NCBI RefSeq assembly: GCF_018141425.1
Contig: NZ_CP058561.1
Span: forward strand, 1,550,001-1,614,000
Length of the DNA: 64,000 bases
Reading direction: 5' to 3'
DNA from: Vallitalea guaymasensis
GTDB lineage: Bacteria > Bacillota > Clostridia > Lachnospirales > Vallitaleaceae
Numbering within the stretch: the first letter of the stretch is position 1; the number at the start of each line of letters is the position of its first letter. This document shows, in pieces, positions 54,116 to 62,903 of the stretch. The position numbers were made by a program, and so were the translations under genes. Under the pieces are notes generated by a model. The model did not search any database. It was not told the origin of the DNA and saw only the letters and a program-made list of their open reading frames with translations.

Positions 54116-55600
54116 TTACTCGGATAGAGATTTCATAAGTTCTTCAACTTCTGGTTTAACTTCTTTGTCTTTGTTGATGACAAATGCAAACAAGCAATAT
54201 ATGATAAAGGATACTGCTAATGGTGCAATCAAGTTAATAGTTGGATGAATAGTTACTAATCCTAAGTTAGTAAACGCAAATACTGCCAATCCCCCAATTA
54301 TTGAGCTGACTGCTGCCTTTCCATCTGCTTTTTTGAATTGTGGCATCAAACCAAGTAACAACGGAATCGCAGTTGGTCCAAGTAGAGCAGCGAACCACTT
54401 GAGTACAAGTCCAATTACATCTCCAAAGACATCTCTATAAAGAGCAAAAATGATAGTTAAAGCTGTAAATGCAATGGTAGTAATACGTGCATAGTATAAT
54501 GATCTTTTACCTGTTAAGTTTTTAAACTTATCACTTATTTCTGGTAATATGTCTCTAGTAAGAACCGCTGAAATAGTATTTGCATCTGAAGTACACATTG
54601 AAAGTGTATTAGCAAACATTGAAGCAAGTACTAATCCAACAAGCCCTTGAGGTAGGAACATCTTAGTCAATCCTGGATATAACTGTGCAGCAGGATCTTC
54701 TAACCCCGGCATTATTACTGGTCCAGCCCACATTGGGAAGAATAGGATCAACGGCCATATTAAGTATAATATTGCTGATAGACGTCCTGCTTTTTTAGCA
54801 GCTACATCATCTTTTACAGAAATAAAACGGGTTGCTAGATTCCAAGTACCACCACTATAACTTAATAGAATAACGAAAAAGAATAGTATTGACCATACGA
54901 ATGAATACGAACCTGTACCTTCGACAAACATTCTTGAATTCTCTGCGGGCAACTGTTTCCAAATATTGAATATTGAATCAATTCCACCTAAATGTATAAT
55001 AGTTGAAACAAACAATACAAGTCCCGCAACAATTTGAACAACAAATTGTGCAAAGTCAGTCCACAAGTCAGCAATCAAGCCACCTACTGCAATATAAATA
55101 AGTGATACAACACTTGATATGATAATGCCTGTCCATACAGGAAGCCCTGTGAAACCATTTAATAAAAGACCCATGGCTGCCCATTTTGCACCTACATCAA
55201 ATAATTTTACTATAACTCCAGCAATTGCAATAATTAGCTGTGATGCTTTATTATAACGGAGTTTTAGATATTCAGTTGGTGATTGAATCCCTAATGCACG
55301 TCTTAGTTTTGGCCAACGAGGTATGAATAATTTGGAACCAATAATTACAGCAAGAGCTATATTTACACCCCACCAAAAATATAAGGACAATCCATATTGG
55401 TATGCTACTCCTGCATAAGCTACAAATACTACCCCACTATAACCTGATACATGATGAGAAATACCTGATAACCACCATGGTATTTTACCTCCCCCAACAA
55501 AGAAATCTTCTGAGTTTTTAACACTTTTAAGCGAGTAGAATCCAATTCCTAGCATGACCACAAAGAAACCTATTACTGCTACATAATCTAAAGTTTGCAT
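54116..55600 (-). CDS. Sodium:solute symporter (SSS family)
   Basis: The 494-residue protein has about 13 hydrophobic helices and SSS motifs: SEDFFVGGGKIPWWLSGISHHVSG near the N-terminus, SPTEYLKLRYNKASQ and GGLIADLWTDFAQFVVQ. The family uses Na+ to import sugars, sialic acid, amino acids or vitamins. In this operon an amino sugar or N-acylated sugar is likely, arriving unphosphorylated. Its start lies within the end of the upstream membrane-protein gene (13-nt overlap), with AAGGGG before the ATG. The substrate is inferred from neighbours. Confidence 0.92.
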   Translation of the reverse strand: MQTLDYVAVIGFFVVMLGIGFYSLKSVKNSEDFFVGGGKIPWWLSGISHHVSGYSGVVFVAYAGVAYQYGLSLYFWWGVNIALAVIIGSKLFIPRWPKLRRALGIQSPTEYLKLRYNKASQLIIAIAGVIVKLFDVGAKWAAMGLLLNGFTGLPVWTGIIISSVVSLIYIAVGGLIADLWTDFAQFVVQIVAGLVLFVSTIIHLGGIDSIFNIWKQLPAENSRMFVEGTGSYSFVWSILFFFVILLSYSGGTWNLATRFISVKDDVAAKKAGRLSAILYLIWPLILFFPMWAGPVIMPGLEDPAAQLYPGLTKMFLPQGLVGLVLASMFANTLSMCTSDANTISAVLTRDILPEISDKFKNLTGKRSLYYARITTIAFTALTIIFALYRDVFGDVIGLVLKWFAALLGPTAIPLLLGLMPQFKKADGKAAVSSIIGGLAVFAFTNLGLVTIHPTINLIAPLAVSFIIYCLFAFVINKDKEVKPEVEELMKSLSE

Positions 55601-56382
55601 ATGTTTTTCCCCTTTTCAAGATTTTTTTTTCGTGCTCTAACTACACCTTCATAGATACCGACTTTATCCTCGTTTACACCTCCTATATATTTTTCAGTAA
55701 CATCAATATAATCGGTAACCTCAGAATAGGAATACATTGATAGTAATTCGTTATCTAATTTTTCTTCAACCCTTGATACATAGTTATTAAACCACTTAAT
55801 ATTGCCAATGACAGAAAGCACAATCATTGTAGGTATTAACCACATTTTCAAGTTAGAACTAACAATATGTACCAATTCAATATTTATATGAATAGATAAC
55901 AAAAACAAATTTACTACAATAAATGTAGGCCATAACAAAATCATCATTGATTTCAAATAATAATTTTCTCTGACTCTTTTAACCTCAGATCTAATAAGCA
56001 TCTCTATTATTGACTTTTTATTATTTGCATAAAATGCTTGACTTATGACAATATAAGTATTTTTATCAAATATATTCAGAACAACATCTTTTGGATGAAT
56101 CATAAAATCAACTTCATCAAGTGTCTTTGATTGATAAACTTTTATATTTTTATCATTAATACCTAATTGGGAAATCTCTATTTCTTTTCCTAATTCATAT
56201 TTCTTTAATTTCATTGGCATATTACTAAACTTCAATACTAAAACTATGCCAACTACAACAAATAGTATTGTCATAAAAATATAAATTATATTTTGCTCTC
56301 TTAATAAAAATGATAAGATAGCTGCACTAATGATAAATGGTATTAAGATGATAAGATATAATACACTATGCTTGTTCATCAT
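55588..56382 (-). CDS. Hypothetical membrane protein heading the amino-sugar operon
   Basis: The 264-residue protein has two N-terminal helices (about 5-50), a cytoplasmic domain of about 90 residues (beta-rich, KVYQSKTLDEVDFMIHP), and two further helices (about 150-200). A charged tail follows. I do not recognise a family. The start at 56382 follows AAAGG by 6 nt; a 14-residue upstream extension is unsupported. It overlaps the transporter gene by 13 nt, so its product is probably linked to transport or its regulation. The function is unknown. Confidence 0.7.
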   Translation of the reverse strand: MMNKHSVLYLIILIPFIISAAILSFLLREQNIIYIFMTILFVVVGIVLVLKFSNMPMKLKKYELGKEIEISQLGINDKNIKVYQSKTLDEVDFMIHPKDVVLNIFDKNTYIVISQAFYANNKKSIIEMLIRSEVKRVRENYYLKSMMILLWPTFIVVNLFLLSIHINIELVHIVSSNLKMWLIPTMIVLSVIGNIKWFNNYVSRVEEKLDNELLSMYSYSEVTDYIDVTEKYIGGVNEDKVGIYEGVVRARKKNLEKGKNICKL

Positions 56383-56636
56383 AATCAACCTTTCAATATT
56401 TGACTTTATACAACACTTGAACAAAGTGTTTATAAGTTAACTATCAATATCTATATCCAACAATATGTATAACCTTTAAGAAAAATAATTATATTATCAT
56501 AATACACTATATTTCAACTTAATTCAATACCTGAATTAAGTTTTTTTATAAATATCCATTATTTGATTTGCTTAAAAATGTTTTTTTTCTTATAATAGTA
56601 GGTGTATTCTATATTTTTACAGTAAGAGGTGAATTA

Positions 56637-57782
56637 ATGAAAGGCTTATCAAATCGAACACTCCGACCTTTATATAGACGAAAAGTAATAAAAACTCTTT
56701 TGCAATATGGTCCTATATCACGAACTGATATAGCTGCAAAATTAAATATATCTAAAGCAACTGTTTCTTCGATTTCAGAGGAATTGCTTAAAAAGAACTT
56801 AATCGCAGAATCCAGTATCGCAGCATCAACTGGAGGCAGAAAAGCCATTTTATATGACATTAATAGAAATGGAGGATATATCATTAGCTTGGAGATTACT
56901 CCCACATACATAAGTGGTACTCTTCTTGATCTACATGTTAATATGATCTCCGATACTTGTTCTGAAACAAACAAAGAATATTCTTCTTCTTTTAATATAA
57001 TATTAGAAACAATTAATTCATTAATCAAGGAAATGCCAAAAGAGCAACCCATAATAGGAATATCTATAAATTTTAGAGGTACCGTATCAAAAGATAATGT
57101 GATAAAGTATTTTGATTATGACTCTTGGCGATCCAGGAATCTTTTAGAAGATTTATCAAAACATTACTCTTGTCTAATAAATCTGAACAACGAAGCTAAT
57201 GCTCGTGCCTATTATAATAGTGTTCATTTAGACAATAGTGACCTAACTTTGATTACAATGGGAACTGGAGTTGGTCTAGGGATTGTGGAAGATAATCAGA
57301 TATATTTAGGTTATCATGGTTACGCTGGTGAAATCGGACATATTATTGTTGAACCAGATGGTATTCCATGTCCATGTGGTAATAAGGGATGTCTTGAGAG
57401 TTATATTAGTACTATTGAAATTTTGAAAAGATTGTCTACTAAAAAGAATAAGGCTATAACCATAAATGATTTTAAATATTTGTATAGTCAAAATGATATT
57501 GACGTACTTGAGGTGGTAAATGATTTTTATAAATATCTTGCCATTGCAACCAATAATGTTATAAATATTTTCAATCCTAAATATATGATTTTATCAAGTG
57601 AAATTATTGATTCCATTCCTAATTTTATAGAGATTTTCAAACAGAAGTTGAATTCAAAAGTATCTGATTATGAACGTTTGATTATTTTTTCTAATAATAG
57701 ATCTGGAGCAATAGGAGGTGCTTATTTACTTCTTAGGGATTTTTTTGATATAGAATTTTATATTAAGAATGGTAATAAGTGA
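56637..57782 (+). CDS. ROK-family transcriptional regulator
   Basis: The 381-residue protein has an N-terminal winged HTH (about 10-70; GPISRTDIAAKLNISKATVSSISEEL). A ROK sugar-kinase-like domain follows: LITMGTGVGLGIV, then AGEIGHIIVEPDGIPCPCGNKGCLESY with the zinc-binding CxCGxxGC and the ExGH motif. NagC/XylR-type ROK regulators bind GlcNAc-6-P or related sugars. It diverges from the amino-sugar operon and most likely represses it. The start at 56637 is 7 nt after AGAGGTG; the 23-residue hydrophobic extension in frame is unsupported. A terminator follows at 57804. Confidence 0.92.
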   Translation: MKGLSNRTLRPLYRRKVIKTLLQYGPISRTDIAAKLNISKATVSSISEELLKKNLIAESSIAASTGGRKAILYDINRNGGYIISLEITPTYISGTLLDLHVNMISDTCSETNKEYSSSFNIILETINSLIKEMPKEQPIIGISINFRGTVSKDNVIKYFDYDSWRSRNLLEDLSKHYSCLINLNNEANARAYYNSVHLDNSDLTLITMGTGVGLGIVEDNQIYLGYHGYAGEIGHIIVEPDGIPCPCGNKGCLESYISTIEILKRLSTKKNKAITINDFKYLYSQNDIDVLEVVNDFYKYLAIATNNVINIFNPKYMILSSEIIDSIPNFIEIFKQKLNSKVSDYERLIIFSNNRSGAIGGAYLLLRDFFDIEFYIKNGNK

Positions 57783-57803
57783 TAGTTTATTGTGGTTGTG
57801 TTA

Positions 57804-57831
57804 GTGGTTAAGAAATATTTACCACGTTTTT
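57804..57831 (+). terminator. Terminator after ROK gene
   Basis: GTGGT (57804-57808) and ACCAC (57821-57825) pair with partial internal pairing and are followed by a run of five T. A second AT-only hairpin (ATAAGATATA/TATATCTTAT, 57835-57863) follows directly. Confidence 0.65.
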
Positions 57832-57863
57832 AATATAAGATATAATAAGATAATATATCTTAT

Positions 57864-58327
57864 ATATACTCCATTTTAATTAAGTTATTTCTTAAAAAAT
57901 GTAGGTTATATATATGTTTCAAAATGTAGAAATAACCCAAGGAATTGGTGGTATAATAATTGTGTTGGTTGAAAATTTCATACATTAAAGGTCATACTTT
58001 ATATGGAAGTAGTGACATTTCAGAAATACTCTAAGTATTAGTAGTAATAATGATTAACTTAGAGATATCAGTCAAAATTAGCATATCCTAATATTTCTCC
58101 TACCTTTTATTAACTGGAAGAAACAATAAGTCAAATTGGATTTATAAGCTGAATAACTCAATAGAAAAACCAACGTGTTTTCAATTAGCTAGCTGTTTAA
58201 AACACATTGATTTATTATTATTGGTAAATTTACCAGTATATATATATTAATTCATTTATAATGTCCTATGAAGTTGGTTTTGATGCTTTGCGGATGAATC
58301 TTTTTTATCTCTTTACCCTTGACATGA
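57864..58327. other. Gene-poor AT-rich spacer left of the RT island
   Basis: I see no supported gene here on either strand. Short open frames occur by chance, including a 34-codon minus-strand frame running across the palindrome at 58328. No convincing promoter or structured RNA is apparent. Confidence 0.5.
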
Positions 58328-58350
58328 GGACAGTTCAACTGTCCCTTTTT
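58328..58350 (+). repeat. Palindromic repeat/terminator, left copy
   Basis: GGACAGTT-C-AACTGTCC (58328-58344) is followed by a C and five T. It is nearly identical, in inverted orientation, to the copy at 61259-61281. It can terminate plus-strand transcription entering the island from the left. Confidence 0.75.
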
Positions 58351-58399
58351 GTTCATTATTACTTTAAATAAACGTTGTTTTTATATTCTTGATATAGAA

Positions 58400-58984
58400 C
58401 TAAATGATTTTTAATGCACTCATAATAATCTCAAAAATACAAGGAATAACTATTGGAAGAACAAGTAAGATTCCTTTTATTACAATAACAAACCCACTAT
58501 ACAGTACGAATTTAATTTTGCTACATAATTTTATCTTTTGCTGTTTGTTATTCCATATGGATTTAATATAATCAAAATTATTATGATTTTCATATTGTTG
58601 TAATAGTTCAATATATCTTTTTTGTATATCATTTAATACTTGAGGGGTTTTGTTTTGTTTATATGCTAATTCTAGATATAAATTATATAATATTATATAG
58701 CAATGCTTATGTTTTTTAAAACGTTCTTCATAATTTAATTTATTTGAAATAACTGGTACACCAAAAGCAATAACTGAAAAAGCTAATAGAGATACTGATA
58801 TGTATTCAGGCTTTGTAGTATTTATCATATTTAATATTGAAAACACTATTATACTTATGGAGTACCAAATGGTTAACACATTCAGAAAATGACTCCATGA
58901 TTTACATCTTTCTGCTGCACAGATTCTTGCAGCTCTTGTTAAATATATTCTATTTTCCAAATCATCATATATATTTTTATCCAT
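58400..58984 (-). CDS. SLATT-domain membrane protein
   Basis: The 194-residue protein has two adjacent hydrophobic helices at about 33-55 and 62-80. A long charged helical region (about 85-160) and a C-terminal hydrophobic stretch (about 160-190) follow. With NRIYLTRAARICAAERCKSWSHFLNVLTIWYS at the N-terminus this fits the SLATT class (SMODS/SLOG-associating two-TM effectors). In published comparative work one SLATT family is coupled with reverse transcriptases and proposed to form pores in infected cells. The gene is 2 nt after the HNH gene, so they are translationally coupled, and both diverge from the RT gene. A toxic effector role is inferred. Confidence 0.68.
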   Translation of the reverse strand: MDKNIYDDLENRIYLTRAARICAAERCKSWSHFLNVLTIWYSISIIVFSILNMINTTKPEYISVSLLAFSVIAFGVPVISNKLNYEERFKKHKHCYIILYNLYLELAYKQNKTPQVLNDIQKRYIELLQQYENHNNFDYIKSIWNNKQQKIKLCSKIKFVLYSGFVIVIKGILLVLPIVIPCIFEIIMSALKII

Positions 58985-58986
58985 AA

Positions 58987-59601
58987 TTAACCTTCCTTTA
59001 TCTTGGTAAGTATATTGGAAATTACTAATTTACCTATAGTTTTCATTTCTTTTTCATTAAAGAAATCTGACTTAAGACTATTACAAAACCAACATGATTT
59101 TACTATATTATCTATCTGGTATCCTACACTATTATCAACTCTATCAATGGTAAAATCAGATATCTGTGCCTGATTACCCTTAGAAAAGAACTTCTTAAAT
59201 CTATATATTTCCCAATCATTACCTGTATAGTTTATAATATACTCTCTTATCTTGTTATATGTAATTTTATTAATACCACAGTAATAACAAGTATCACCAT
59301 TATTTTTCCACCAATTCGCCAAAGTTTTTTCATCTAGATTAAATGTTATACCTCTTTTCTGTGCACTATTTGACATATTACTTATGGCTCCCTTTCCAAA
59401 TTTAAAATATCCACTTTCATATTGTTTCATTTGGGCTTTTTTAACATTTTGTAGTCCTTTTTCTGTTTTATTATAACTTTTTGCTTTTTGTGCATTACAT
59501 TGTTTACAATATGAATGGAGACCATCTTTATTACGTTTATTTTTATGAAAATCAGATATATGTTTGTATTGACCGCATTTTGCACATTTTTTTAAATTCA
59601 T
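58987..59601 (-). CDS. HNH-family nuclease with N-terminal zinc ribbon
   Basis: The 204-residue protein starts with a zinc ribbon (CAKCGQYKHISDFHKN, then YCKQCNA). It has an HNH region at about residues 100-185: CYYCGINK, FTIDRVDNSVGYQIDN, then SCWFCNSLKSDF. The CxxC...DR.D...N...CxxCN..K pattern is that of phage and mobile-element HNH nucleases, with DR in place of DH. It may cut DNA as a defence or homing enzyme. AGGAGG lies 10 nt before the ATG. It heads a two-gene operon with the SLATT protein and diverges from the RT. Lys/Asn-rich codon use differs from genes to the left, suggesting transfer. Confidence 0.8.
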   Translation of the reverse strand: MNLKKCAKCGQYKHISDFHKNKRNKDGLHSYCKQCNAQKAKSYNKTEKGLQNVKKAQMKQYESGYFKFGKGAISNMSNSAQKRGITFNLDEKTLANWWKNNGDTCYYCGINKITYNKIREYIINYTGNDWEIYRFKKFFSKGNQAQISDFTIDRVDNSVGYQIDNIVKSCWFCNSLKSDFFNEKEMKTIGKLVISNILTKIKEG

Positions 59602-59673
59602 AATCGTTCTACCTCCTTAGATAATTATACAATATTACTTTATATTTTAAAAGATTTATGGTAAAATTTACAA

Positions 59674-59809
59674 ATGGGAAAGTTCTTCAAAAAGAAGAGT
59701 TTGTCTAAGACGAATAAATGTACATACAATTTTATATTTCTATAGTTTTAGAGCCTTTGTATTAATTATAAAGTATTATATATAGTGTTTATTACACCTA
59801 CTTTCCCAT
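59674..59809 (+). ncRNA. Candidate structured RNA between HNH and RT genes
   Basis: ATGGGAAAGT (59674-59683) is perfectly complementary to ACTTTCCCAT (59800-59809) and would close a fold of about 136 nt. Inside, TCTTC-AAAAA-GAAGA (59684-59698) makes a small hairpin, and TACAA/TTGTA (59725-59761) can pair. A weak promoter (TAAAAT at 59662-59667) would start transcription at the first pairing base. RT-based defence systems often place such an RNA beside the RT gene. The pairing is seen; transcription and function are inferred. Alternatively this is only the RT leader. Confidence 0.4.
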
Positions 59810-59834
59810 ACTTCTTTAGATCGAGGTATTTAAA

Positions 59835-61211
59835 ATGAATTTTAATACATATTTCACAAAAAAGAATATAAATAAATCATATGAAGAAATAAAAAAAGGT
59901 AGGCTAACCACAGGTATAGATAGAATATCTAGAAGAAAGTTTGAGAAAAATAAGCAAGCCTATTTTGATATAATATATAGAAAAATAAACAATAATTCAT
60001 ATAAATTCACTAAATACAAGCAAATACTAGCAATTAAAGATGAGTACAATAAACCTCGTATTATATCTATTCCAACAATTCGTGATAAAATAGTATTGAA
60101 TATTATACGACAAATACTAGATGATACGTATAAAAATATTATCAGAAATGACTCGGTTAGTAATATAATAAAAAAAATAGCTATTGATATTAAAAATTAT
60201 GATTATTGCTTTACACTAGACATAAGTAATTTTTATGGTATGATTAATCATAATATTTTGATGCATAAATTAAGAAATAATACTAAAAGTAATAAGTTAC
60301 ATAATATTATTGATTTAGCTATTACAACTCAAACTGTTAATATTGAAGCATCTTCAAAAAAAGAGTTTGACCTTATTAATGATATCGGCATCCCCCAAGG
60401 TGTATCAATATCCAATCTTTTAGCCAACATATATCTTATGGATTTTGATGATAAACACTATAATCACACACAATACTCCTATTTTAGATATGTAGATGAC
60501 ATAATAGTTTTTTGCCATAAAAATAAAAGTAAAGCAATTAGACAAAAGATGATAAATGAGCTAACAAATAATCGTACTTATGCATTAAAGATTAATGCTA
60601 AGAAATGTACATATAATGAGATATTCAAAAATACATTCATAGAATTTTTAGGATATCGCATCTATTATAATAGTTGCATAAGTATAAAAGATATGAGTAT
60701 AAAAAAGTTCGAAAAATCCCTTGAAAAGATATTTCATGATTATATAAATTCTAAAGAAAAACATATTAAAGGAAACAAAGAATATTTAAAGTGGAAACTT
60801 AATTTAAAAATAACTGGATGTGTAAGAAATAATATTCAATATGGGTGGGTAAAGTATTATAAATTATGTGATAAGGATGAAGTGTTTTACAAACTTGACT
60901 GGTTAATTGTTAACTTAATAAAACGCTTTAAGCTCGGAAAGTTTTTACTTAGTGGGAATAATAAATATATAGGGAAAAAATTTTCAAAGACTTACTACGA
61001 GATTAAACATAATAACTCTTCACTAACAAATTCCAAATATATCCCAAACATTGATAACTACAGTATAGAAAAGAAATGTAATATTCTATCTAGTGTATGC
61101 AAGCGTAAAATTGACACTTGGTCACATAATCAAATTAACTATGAATTTGACAAGTTCATTTTTAAATCAATTAGAGAATTGGAACAAGATCTCCAAGGTA
61201 TTTATGGTTAA
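59835..61211 (+). CDS. Reverse transcriptase of a probable defence element
   Basis: The 458-residue protein has RT motifs: PRIISIPTIRDKIVLNII (about 74-91), FTLDISNFYGMINH (catalytic Asp near 129), GIPQGVSISNLLANIYL (185-201) and FRYVDDIIVF (YVDD at 219-222). A thumb-like segment ends at about 290. The remaining 170 residues do not resemble a maturase X or endonuclease domain, and no intron structure flanks the gene, so it is not a group II intron protein. It resembles retron, Abi or unknown-group RTs. GAGG precedes the ATG by 8-9 nt. With SLATT and HNH genes alongside, an antiviral role is the best inference. It is very rich in Asn, Lys and Ile. Confidence 0.85.
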   Translation: MNFNTYFTKKNINKSYEEIKKGRLTTGIDRISRRKFEKNKQAYFDIIYRKINNNSYKFTKYKQILAIKDEYNKPRIISIPTIRDKIVLNIIRQILDDTYKNIIRNDSVSNIIKKIAIDIKNYDYCFTLDISNFYGMINHNILMHKLRNNTKSNKLHNIIDLAITTQTVNIEASSKKEFDLINDIGIPQGVSISNLLANIYLMDFDDKHYNHTQYSYFRYVDDIIVFCHKNKSKAIRQKMINELTNNRTYALKINAKKCTYNEIFKNTFIEFLGYRIYYNSCISIKDMSIKKFEKSLEKIFHDYINSKEKHIKGNKEYLKWKLNLKITGCVRNNIQYGWVKYYKLCDKDEVFYKLDWLIVNLIKRFKLGKFLLSGNNKYIGKKFSKTYYEIKHNNSSLTNSKYIPNIDNYSIEKKCNILSSVCKRKIDTWSHNQINYEFDKFIFKSIRELEQDLQGIYG

Positions 61212-61258
61212 TACTTATAGTAATTTCTACCAGTTAAGTCTAATGTAAGTAATAAAAT

Positions 61259-61281
61259 AAAAGGGACAGTTGAACTGTCCC
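61259..61281 (-). repeat. Palindromic repeat/terminator, right copy
   Basis: GGGACAGTT-G-AACTGTCCC (61263-61281) is preceded on the plus strand by AAAA. On the minus strand it therefore reads hairpin plus TTTTATTTTATT, terminating transcription entering from the right. It is the inverted partner of the copy at 58328. Confidence 0.75.
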
Positions 61282-61282
61282 T

Positions 61283-61621
61283 CATTCCTTCCTTGAACTA
61301 TTTCTCCATTTTCAATTATATATAATGTACCTTTTTAAGAGCTAGACCTCAGTTAGAAGATATATTTAATCCTCTTATATCTTTGGAAACGAACATATTT
61401 CAAATCCTAACGTTAATTGTAATTTCAAAAAATATCTGTTATTATTTATTAATTGCCAAAAAATATGTTCCAGTTAATAATTATAAAAAATACATACGAA
61501 GTAATTAGTTTACGTGCAAAAAAATGTAAGAAATTTACCAATTAGATAAACTATATTATAGCGGGAATTATTTATTTATTATAGAGCATATAGAAATTAT
61601 GATTAAAAAGGAGGGTACACT
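61283..61621. other. Spacer right of the RT island
   Basis: No complete gene is seen. On the minus strand a start-less frame near 61240-61345 reads like protein sequence (GTLYIIENGEIVQGR) and could be a remnant of a gene cut at the island boundary. The right part must hold the methyltransferase promoter, which I could not define. Confidence 0.4.
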
Positions 61622-62404
61622 ATGCCGATTATCAAAGGACTTGAATGGACTTTTAACACAGTTTACAAGGAATATGACAAATGGCGTCCTACTTATGTGG
61701 ATGAGTTATATGATGATATCTTTGCGTATAAAGAAATAAACTCATCAAGTAAAGTAGTTGAAATAGGAATCGGAACAGGACAAGCTACACTTCCCATTCT
61801 TGAAACAGGCTGCTTCTTAACTGCAGTAGAATTTGGTGATGAATTATCACTATATGCAAAGCAGAAATTCAACTGTTATAGAAAATTTGACGTTGTAAAT
61901 GCTAAATTTGAGGATTTTACGTGTGAAGATAATTCACTTGATTTAATTTATTCCGCCTCAGCTTTCCACTGGATACCTGAAGAAATAGGTTATAGAAAGG
62001 CATTTAATCTGCTAAAAAGCGGAGGCGTATTTGCAAGATTTGCCAATCACCCTTATAAAGACAAAAGTATACCTGAGATGCATGAAGCTCTAAAAAAAGT
62101 ATATGATGTTTATATGCCTAGGACATTAGGCGAAAAGGAATATAGTGAAGATAACGCAAAAAATCGTGCTGATATTGCTAAAAAATATGGATTTATTGAT
62201 ATTGATTATAAGATGTATTATAGGACAAGAACCTTTACTTCAGATGAGTATATTTCACTTTTAGGAACTTACTCCGACCATATTGCAATTCAAGAAGAGA
62301 AACGAAAAGAATTTTTTGCTGAAATTAAGAAAGCGATAGATGAATTAGGTGGGTTAATTACGATTTTTGATACCATTGATTTGGAGCTTGCAAGAAAACC
62401 TTAA
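61622..62404 (+). CDS. Class I SAM-dependent methyltransferase
   Basis: The 260-residue protein has the class I methyltransferase core. VVEIGIGTGQATLPI is the SAM-binding motif I, AVEFGDELS the acidic end of strand 2, FEDFTCEDNSLDLIYSASAFHWI the motif II/III region, and FNLLKSGGVFARF follows. AAGGAGGGTACACT precedes the ATG. Relatives are usually annotated as small-molecule or ubiquinone/menaquinone-type methyltransferases, but the substrate is not readable here. The gene stands alone to the right of the RT island. Confidence 0.88.
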   Translation: MPIIKGLEWTFNTVYKEYDKWRPTYVDELYDDIFAYKEINSSSKVVEIGIGTGQATLPILETGCFLTAVEFGDELSLYAKQKFNCYRKFDVVNAKFEDFTCEDNSLDLIYSASAFHWIPEEIGYRKAFNLLKSGGVFARFANHPYKDKSIPEMHEALKKVYDVYMPRTLGEKEYSEDNAKNRADIAKKYGFIDIDYKMYYRTRTFTSDEYISLLGTYSDHIAIQEEKRKEFFAEIKKAIDELGGLITIFDTIDLELARKP

Positions 62405-62862
62405 CATTCTATTATGAATATTTTCCAAATTAACAAATTTAACTATTGTATTTAATATATTATAGATTAAGAGTTAGTGGATATAAATGTATTTGGCTTT
62501 ATATGTCACTTACTTCTCTTATAGGTCACATACAGATATAACGGTAAATTACTTTAAATACATAGAAAGACAAATAAATTATAAAGTAAGAATGTATATT
62601 AATCTTTTAAAAAAACGCTCACATAAATGCGGCTCCTAAACAAGTATAATAATATGCAAACAATTATACCACTTCTCAACGATATCTAATAAGGTAGGGA
62701 TAGTATTCGAGTTTACGCGGGAGCTAAGAGACTCTCTTTTTATGTGTAGTTATATGGAATAATTTGTGCAAATATAGAAAAATACATGATATAATTAATA
62801 CAGTATAAAGACAATTATAAAGAAAGTGCGTAGCAAATATGGGACAATCAGTTATGACAAAA
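62405..62862. other. Gene-poor spacer
   Basis: I see no gene. It holds a GC-richer patch near 62690-62740 (with the small dyad AAGAGA-C-TCTCTT) and a promoter-like TATAAT near 62790. A nine-codon frame starting at 62839 may be the remains of a deleted gene. Confidence 0.4.
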
Positions 62863-62899
62863 TCGTAAAAAAAAGACGACCTCATTATAAGTCGTCTTT
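62863..62899 (-). terminator. Terminator of the XRE operon
   Basis: AAAGACGAC (62872-62880) pairs with GTCGTCTTT (62891-62899) and, on the minus strand, is followed by a run of eight T. It lies just after the XRE-gene stop. Confidence 0.88.
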
Positions 62900-62903
62900 C
62901 TTT

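Noticed and set aside
58290-58375. 34-codon minus-strand frame beginning MNKKGQLNCPH across the left palindrome
   Set aside because: It has no ribosome binding site and its plausible look comes partly from the palindrome reading as GQLNCP; it is probably chance.
59835-61211. Second group II intron
   Set aside because: No domain V, no GTGCG 5' end and no maturase X domain accompany this RT.
61240-61345. Protein-like minus-strand frame (GTLYIIENGEIVQGR) at the right edge of the RT island
   Set aside because: It has no start codon and a stop just upstream. At best a gene remnant; not listed as a CDS.
62580-62760. Riboswitch-like GC-richer patch
   Set aside because: I could not match it to any riboswitch consensus or draw a convincing fold, and no gene lies downstream in a suitable position.
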